Origin: Stenotrophomonas hibiscicola ATCC 19867 | GTDB taxonomy: Bacteria; Pseudomonadota; Gammaproteobacteria; Xanthomonadales; Xanthomonadaceae | DNA length: 46,645 bases | Direction of reading: 5' to 3' | Assembly: GCF_000382065.1 (NCBI RefSeq) | Contig: NZ_KB907499.1 | Span: 1 to 46,645, forward strand | Shown here: piece after piece, positions 42,495-46,645 of the stretch | Layout of the letters: each line of letters begins with the position of its first letter | Position numbering within the stretch: the stretch's first letter is position 1 | Notes under the pieces: generated by a model | What the model was told of the DNA's origin: nothing | The model's database searches: none | What the model saw: only the letters and a program-made list of their open reading frames with translations | Made by a program: the position numbers and the translations under genes

Positions 42495-43127
42495 TTACTC
42501 CAGCTCGTGCTGGTGGCGCGCGGCCAGCAGCAGCAGATCGTTGGCGCGGCGGCAGCCGAGCGATTCCATCATGCGTGCGCGGTGGGTCTCCACCGTCTTG
42601 ACGCTGATGCCGAGGTCGGCGGCGATTTCCTTGTTGCTCTCACCCTTGCCGATGCGGCGCAGGATCTCGCGCTGGCGCGGCGACAGCGCGGCGATGCCGG
42701 TGGGCTTCTCGCGGCCCAGCATCGGTGCCAGCATCTTGGCGGAGATCTGCGGGCTCAGGAACACCTGGCCGGCGTGCGCGGCGCGCAGCGCCAGTTCCAA
42801 CTCCTGCGGCGCTGCATCCTTGACCACGAACCCGACCGCGCCCCGATCCAGCGCATCGCGCACGTGAGCGGCATCGTCGTGCATGGTCATCATCACCACC
42901 CGGGTACCGGGCGCGCGCAGGCGGATGTCGCTGAGTGCTTCCAGGCCGGTGCGGCCCGGCAGCGAGAGGTCCATCAGCACCACATCCGGTGCGTGCTGCA
43001 GGGCCAGCTGCAGTGCCTGCTCGGCGTTGCTGGCCTCGGCAACAAGCTGCACGTCGGCAAACCCCTGCAGCAGCCGCGCCAGGCCGGCGCGGACGAGGGT
43101 GTGATCGTCGACGATGAGAACTCGCAC
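42495..43127 (-). CDS. NarL/FixJ-family response regulator
   Basis: A two-domain regulator of about 210 residues. The receiver shows VLIVDDHTLVRAGLARLLQG, the phospho-Asp in VVLMDLSLPGRTGLEAL, VVMMTMHDD and a Lys in GFVVKDAAPQEL. The output is a LuxR-type HTH (LSPRQREILRRIGKGESNKE, then IAADLGISVKTVETHRARMM). I start at the GTG at 43127, where the receiver fold begins; GTG codons at 43133 and 43160 are alternatives and no strong ribosome site decides. No partner kinase is adjacent. Its place beside fliS-fliT-pilZ suggests, but does not prove, a link to motility. Confidence 0.92.
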   Translation of the reverse strand: MRVLIVDDHTLVRAGLARLLQGFADVQLVAEASNAEQALQLALQHAPDVVLMDLSLPGRTGLEALSDIRLRAPGTRVVMMTMHDDAAHVRDALDRGAVGFVVKDAAPQELELALRAAHAGQVFLSPQISAKMLAPMLGREKPTGIAALSPRQREILRRIGKGESNKEIAADLGISVKTVETHRARMMESLGCRRANDLLLLAARHQHELE

Positions 43128-43219
43128 AGGCACGCAACAGATCCGTGTAGGGGAGTCCACCTTAACTTAGCTGAACGGGCGCGCCAAGGCTTGCCCGCAA
43201 AGCGTGATGGTGGCAGGTT

Positions 43220-43798
43220 TCAGCGGGCGCGGCGCGCCTCGGCCACCTGGCGGCGGTGCAGGCGGAACAAGTGCCGCTCCATTGCCATCTCAAGGCCATC
43301 GCCAAGACGCTGGAAACGCAGCCACAGGTAGTGACCGCCGCCACCGTCCGCCGCTTCGGCGATCACTTCCACCGGCAGGTCGATATGGTCGGGCAGCCAA
43401 TCGCTGGGCTGCAGGCGCACCACGCCGGCCTGGCCGGGGCTGGCGCCACTGCGTGGGCCCAGCTGCAGGCGGATGCCGCGGCGCGACCAGCGCACGGGGC
43501 GCAGGGTCAGTTCCTGGCCCTGCTGGCGTACCAGCCGGCCGAGCAGCACCATCGCCAGATCCAGCTTGGCCTCCAGCCGCTGCAACTGCAGGCTGGCCTC
43601 ATTGCGGTCGTCATGTTCGTCAACGCGGCTGTCTTCAACCAGCGCCAGGCTGCGCAGCAGGCCTTCGGCGCTGCTGGTGCGACCGGCCGCGCTGCCTGCC
43701 TGGAACTCGGCCGGCAGGGCCAGCTCGCAGCTGAGCGTCTCGTCGAACAGCTCGCTTTCAGCCGGGTGGTGCAGCGACGTGGTCGGCAATTGGGTCAT
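43220..43798 (-). CDS. Atypical PilZ-domain protein after the fliT-like gene
   Basis: A 192-residue protein. The N-terminal part is variable; a long helix follows (NEASLQLQRLEAKLDLAMVL to LVRQQGQEL, about 67-97) with heptad spacing, then a beta-rich C-terminal half (LTLRPVRWSRRGIRLQLG to HYLWLRFQRLGDGLEMAMER) of PilZ type. The usual RxxxR and D/NxSxxG ligand motifs are missing, with WSRRGI at the second position. Helix-linked PilZ proteins that form tetramers without binding cyclic-di-GMP have been described in xanthomonads, and this resembles them. It is coupled to the fliT-like gene by ATGA. Confidence 0.75.
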   Translation of the reverse strand: MTQLPTTSLHHPAESELFDETLSCELALPAEFQAGSAAGRTSSAEGLLRSLALVEDSRVDEHDDRNEASLQLQRLEAKLDLAMVLLGRLVRQQGQELTLRPVRWSRRGIRLQLGPRSGASPGQAGVVRLQPSDWLPDHIDLPVEVIAEAADGGGGHYLWLRFQRLGDGLEMAMERHLFRLHRRQVAEARRAR

Positions 43799-44088
43799 GC
43801 CAGCGATTCTGCCTGCAGGTAGGCATGCGCTGCGCGAAGGGAACGCTGGCCGTCATTCATCAGTGCTGCCACCGCATCACGGCGCTGGCGCAGCAGGCCG
43901 AGCAGATTCTGCTGGCGTTCGAACAGCGCAGCCAGCGGTGCGTGGTCGGTGGCGGCCAGCGGCTGGCTGAGCAGCGCATGCAGCGTGCTGTCGTGGCCAT
44001 CGAGCAGGCTGTCGGCCTGGTCGAGGGACTCTTCGCCCAGGGCCTTCTCGAAGGCATCCAGCTGGGCGTGCAGTTCGTGCAGGCTCAT
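43795..44088 (-). CDS. fliT: FliT-like flagellar chaperone
   Basis: A 97-residue helical protein (LHELHAQLDAFEKALGEESL, RQQNLLGLLRQRRDAVAAL, DGQRSLRAAHAYLQAE) in the place where FliT, the FliD export chaperone, is encoded in other flagellar operons. Size and helical content fit, but sequence similarity to enteric FliT is slight. It overlaps fliS (ATGA) and the PilZ gene (ATGA). Confidence 0.65.
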   Translation of the reverse strand: MSLHELHAQLDAFEKALGEESLDQADSLLDGHDSTLHALLSQPLAATDHAPLAALFERQQNLLGLLRQRRDAVAALMNDGQRSLRAAHAYLQAESLA

Positions 44089-44501
44089 GGCGCCACCGCC
44101 GCCGGCCGGCGCTGCTCGTGCGGGATCGCGTTCCAGGCGCTGTCGATCTCGCCCAGCAACTGCAGCGATTCATCCAGCGCGGCACGGTCGTTGTGCAGGT
44201 TGGCCTCGGTCAGGCGCTGCAACACGTAGTCGTACAGTGCCGACAGATTGCCGGCGATCTCGCCGCCGGCTTCGTGATCCAGCGAGCCGTTGAGGTGGCC
44301 GACAATCGCGCAGACTTCGCCGATCGCCTTGCCCTTTCCGGCCTGGTCGCCACGCTCAAGACTGGCCTGGGCACGGCGTACGCGCTCCAGCGCGCCCGCC
44401 AGCAGCATCGCCACCAGCTTGTGCGGATCGGCGTCGGCAACCGCACTGGTCACTCCCACCTGGCGGTACTGCTCGGCATATTGACGGCTGGAACCGTACA
44501 T
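44085..44501 (-). CDS. fliS: Flagellin export chaperone FliS
   Basis: A 138-residue chaperone that holds flagellin for export. It starts MYGSSRQYAEQYRQVGV and has the helical core HKLVAMLLAGALERVRRAQ, then DHEAGGEIAGNLSALYDYVLQRL. The ATG at 44501 has AAGGAG 8 nt upstream. It follows fliD with a sigma-28-like promoter between them. Confidence 0.95.
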   Translation of the reverse strand: MYGSSRQYAEQYRQVGVTSAVADADPHKLVAMLLAGALERVRRAQASLERGDQAGKGKAIGEVCAIVGHLNGSLDHEAGGEIAGNLSALYDYVLQRLTEANLHNDRAALDESLQLLGEIDSAWNAIPHEQRRPAAVAP

Positions 44502-44584
44502 TCGTGATTCTCCTTGCGCTGGGTGCCGTCGGGTGGTCGTGGGGACCGTGGCCGGCGGTGCGGCGTTGATTGCTGTTGCGTCCG

Positions 44585-44612
44585 TTATCGGTGCGAACCA
44601 CGCCAAACTTGA
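44585..44612 (-). promoter_or_regulatory. Sigma-28 promoter candidate for fliS
   Basis: Minus strand TCAAGTTT, 12-nt spacer, ACCGATAA. Each box has one mismatch, but the spacer is one longer than in the other sites. Confidence 0.6.
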
Positions 44613-44629
44613 GCGTTGCACGCCGTCCT

Positions 44630-46048
44630 TTAGCGGTTCAGCTGTGCCAGCTGCTGCTGCAGTGCGGTGTTGCTCTGCTGCAGCTTGCCCATCAGGCTGT
44701 CGAGCGCCAGGAACTGCTTCTTGTAGCGTTCCTCGACGTTCTTCATGCGCGTGTCGAGGTCCTTGCGGCGCTTGTCGATGTTGTCCAGCGTGGTGTTCAG
44801 GCCCTTGGTGCGGGCGACGAACGCCCCTTCCTTGCCGACGGTGGTGCTGACATAGCCGTCGACCATGGTGTACAGGGTGCCAGCACCGCCGGTGTCGCCG
44901 GTGATGGCCGAGCGGATCTTCTCAGGCTGGCTGGCCAGTGCGGCGGCAAACTTGGTGGTATCGAGAACGAGGCTGCCGTCGGCGTTGGGATAACCGCGGG
45001 TCTGCAGGCCCAGCACCTTCGGATCCAGGCCGTCGGCCGAGAGCTCCTTCAACACGCTCGACATCATCGAACGCAGCTGGCTGGAGGCGCCGCGCATCTG
45101 CGCGTCACCCGTCAGGGTGGCGGCTTCCTTGGTCTTGGCGTCGTATTTGGTCTCCGAGTTGATCGCCGCGATCGCCGCGTTGTAGGCGGTCACGAATTCC
45201 TGCATGACCTTGGTCGCTGCGGCCGTGTCGGTGCTGATCACCACGGTACTCTTGCCGGGAACCTTCAGGTTCAGGGTCAGGCCCGGTACCGCATCGGTCA
45301 CCGTATTGCTGGCACTGACCACTTTGACGCCGTCGATGGTCAGTTCGGCGTCCGCAGCGGCCGTGTTTTCTTTCAGGCTGCCTACCAGTGCACCCAGCTT
45401 CGGGTCGCTGCCTGCATACTCCAGCTTGATCGCGTTGGCGGCACCGGTCTTTTCCTGGGCGATCGACAGATACTGGTTGTCGCCCGAGCTGATAAGCGTG
45501 GCCTGCACGCCTTCCTTGCGCCCGGCGGCATCGATCTTGTTGCGGATGGTGGTCAGCGTGTCGCCGTCCTCCACCGTCACGTTCATGGTCTTGGCCTTGT
45601 CGCCCACGCCAACGGTCAGCGTCAAGGTTCCGGCACCGAAGGTGTCGGTCTTGGGCACCGAGGTATCGGCGATCAGCTTGTGTGCCGTGGCGAGGGATTT
45701 CACCTCCACCTGGTGCGTGCCGTTGGAGGCCGCTGCCTTGGTCGTGCCCACGTCGTACAACGCGACCGACGCCGTCAGCACATCATCTGCATTGTTCGGA
45801 CCGGCCTTGCCGGTGGCGGTGACGGTGCGGGTATCGAAGGCCGTCGTGGCCTTGAGGGCCGTCAGCGCGGTCTTCAGCTTGTCGAAGGCCGCCGTAACGG
45901 TGCCGATCGACGACAGCTGCATCTTGGCCTTGGACTGCTGCAGGTTCAGCGCATTGTCGGCGGGCTTGCGGTCAGCTGCGACCAGCTGGTTGACGATGCT
46001 GGAAATGTCCAGCCCCGAGCCAATGCCACCGTATCCAAAGTCTGCCAC
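44630..46048 (-). CDS. fliD: Flagellar filament cap protein FliD
   Basis: A 472-residue cap that folds flagellin at the filament tip. The conserved N-terminus is GIGSGLDISSIVNQLVAADR; the variable middle contains LTLTVGVGDKAKTMNVTVED and ITGDTGGAGTL; the C-terminal coiled coil has DNIDKRRKDLDTRMKNVEER and ends LQQQLAQLNR. It has tandem candidate promoters: sigma-28 (46106-46132) and sigma-54 (46145-46160). Confidence 0.96.
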   Translation of the reverse strand: MADFGYGGIGSGLDISSIVNQLVAADRKPADNALNLQQSKAKMQLSSIGTVTAAFDKLKTALTALKATTAFDTRTVTATGKAGPNNADDVLTASVALYDVGTTKAAASNGTHQVEVKSLATAHKLIADTSVPKTDTFGAGTLTLTVGVGDKAKTMNVTVEDGDTLTTIRNKIDAAGRKEGVQATLISSGDNQYLSIAQEKTGAANAIKLEYAGSDPKLGALVGSLKENTAAADAELTIDGVKVVSASNTVTDAVPGLTLNLKVPGKSTVVISTDTAAATKVMQEFVTAYNAAIAAINSETKYDAKTKEAATLTGDAQMRGASSQLRSMMSSVLKELSADGLDPKVLGLQTRGYPNADGSLVLDTTKFAAALASQPEKIRSAITGDTGGAGTLYTMVDGYVSTTVGKEGAFVARTKGLNTTLDNIDKRRKDLDTRMKNVEERYKKQFLALDSLMGKLQQSNTALQQQLAQLNR

Positions 46049-46105
46049 GTCGTTTCTCCTGGTATCCGGGCCTGGCCGTCGTGCGGCGGCCCGTCGTCAA
46101 CGAAA

Positions 46106-46132
46106 ATAGCGGCCTGCGCCGCTGGGTCTTGA
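46106..46132 (-). promoter_or_regulatory. Sigma-28 promoter candidate for fliD
   Basis: Minus strand TCAAGACC, 11-nt spacer, GCCGCTAT, about 58 nt before the fliD ATG. Confidence 0.62.
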
Positions 46133-46144
46133 GGACTTCGTTGA

Positions 46145-46160
46145 TGCATGCGCCGTGCCA
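46145..46160 (-). promoter_or_regulatory. Sigma-54 promoter candidate for fliD
   Basis: Minus strand TGGCACGGCGCATGCA: a full -24 box, and a -12 box with one change (ATGC for TTGC). It lies 97 bp before the fliD ATG, directly upstream of the sigma-28 site. Confidence 0.6.
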
Positions 46161-46178
46161 ATGGTCTGGCGCAGGTTC

Positions 46179-46194
46179 TGGCACGCAGATTGCA
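46179..46194 (+). promoter_or_regulatory. Sigma-54-like element pointing towards fliC
   Basis: Plus strand TGGCACGCAGATTGCA matches TGGCACG-N4-TTGCA completely. It points away from fliD, into the stretch between fliD and fliC where no plus-strand gene is seen. Confidence 0.5.
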
Positions 46195-46244
46195 GGAGGG
46201 TTGGGGCAGGGTGCGGGGACATTCACCGCAGGCTGCCGGGGGTC

Positions 46245-46277
46245 TGCAAAAAGCCCTCCCCCAATGCAGGGGAGGGA
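46245..46277 (-). terminator. Rho-independent terminator between fliC and fliD
   Basis: On the minus strand the stem CCCTCCCC/GGGGGAGGG is followed by CTTTTTG. It lies about 215 bp past the fliC stop, so the fliC mRNA would have a long 3' end unless it stops at the earlier hairpin. Confidence 0.8.
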
Positions 46278-46439
46278 TCAGGCTACTGACAATCGGGGGG
46301 AGACGAAGCCGCCCGGTACGTACAGTCAAAGGTACAGCGCTGAAAGAGAGGTCCGCAGGAGCGGGCGATGCCGAGCCGGTTCGGGAGGTTTCCCGGGCCG
46401 GGCATGGCCCGCGCCTTCGAGCACCATGGCTTCCAGGTT

Positions 46440-46473
46440 GCCGCTACCGTCGATTCACTTCGACGGTAGCGGC
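46440..46473 (-). terminator. Hairpin just after fliC
   Basis: The perfect 14-bp arms GCCGCTACCGTCGA/TCGACGGTAGCGGC start 17 bp past the fliC stop. No T run follows on the minus strand. It may protect the 3' end or stop transcription in part. The remainder of 46278-46439 shows no recognisable feature. Confidence 0.55.
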
Positions 46474-46489
46474 GCCTTCTTGCCGTGGA

Positions 46490-46645
46490 TCAGCGCAGCA
46501 GGCTGAGCACGCCCTGCGGCACCTGGTTGGCCTGGGCCAGCATGGCCGTGCCGGCCTGCTGCAGGATCTGGGTGCGGGTCAGCTCGGCGGTTTCCTTGGC
46601 GAAGTCGGTGTCCTTGATGCGGCTGCGCGAGGAGGACAGGTTTTC
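46490..46645 (-). CDS. fliC: Flagellin FliC, C-terminal end (partial)
   Basis: The last 51 codons of a flagellin. The sequence [40 protein letters not shown] and the end QGVLSLLR are the conserved D0/D1 C-terminal helix that packs inside the filament and contacts FliS before export. The start and variable region lie beyond the right edge. More flagellin genes may follow outside the window. Confidence 0.95.
   Translation of the reverse strand, partial: ENLSSSRSRIKDTDFAKETAELTRTQILQQAGTAMLAQANQVPQGVLSLLR

Noticed and set aside
46049..46489. Protein-coding gene between fliD and fliC
   Set aside because: Frames there lack a ribosome site and family pattern; the stretch is explained by promoters, a hairpin and a terminator.

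Overview
The window is a high-GC chromosomal stretch that reads as Stenotrophomonas, most likely the S. maltophilia complex. Three things support this. The gene order is that of xanthomonad flagellar clusters: a dedicated sigma-54, FleQ, and MotC/MotD beside ParC/ParP. Intergenic spaces carry GTAG-headed palindromes of the SMAG type described in S. maltophilia. Other palindromic intergenic repeats resemble those common in Xanthomonadaceae. Every recognised gene lies on the minus strand, so the window is best read from high to low coordinates.

Layout in transcription order: the flagellin C-terminus (46645-46490); fliD, fliS, a fliT-like gene and an atypical PilZ gene (46048-43220); a NarL-type response regulator (43127-42495); rpoN, a single-domain response regulator and fleQ (42057-38754); a small secreted-protein gene that appears frameshifted (38542-38311); the fliEFGHIJK-LMNOPQR block for basal body, switch and export (37875-26888); a membrane MHYT-GGDEF-EAL protein (26613-24478); flhB, flhA, flhF, flhG and fliA (24319-17708); cheY, cheZ, cheA, motC, motD, parC and parP (17650-10958). 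A second chemotaxis set follows: a STAS protein, cheY, a second cheA, a methyl-accepting chemotaxis protein (MCP), ycgR, cheW, a small secreted protein and another MCP (10788-829). The left edge holds repeats and the end of an IS3-family element.

The promoters fit a flagellar hierarchy. RpoN and FleQ are encoded here, and -24/-12 elements precede fliE, fliL, flhB and fliD. FliA (sigma-28) is also encoded here, and TAAAG-type/GCCGATAA-type pairs, nearly all with an 11-nt spacer, precede the STAS-cheY-cheA operon, motC, both small chemotaxis genes, MCP2, ycgR, fliD and fliS. Cyclic-di-GMP control appears at four points: FleQ, YcgR, the atypical PilZ protein and the GGDEF-EAL enzyme.

The features most worth following up are: the four-fold WDDLP repeat in ParP, with a matching tandem motif in the cheZ-linked CheA; a 242-bp block identical between the two MCP genes; palindromic elements that share a core but differ in their self-complementary arms; a strong -24/-12 element pointing away from fliD; and a SMAG pair flanked by 19-bp direct repeats. 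I found no tRNA, rRNA, CRISPR array or integrase.
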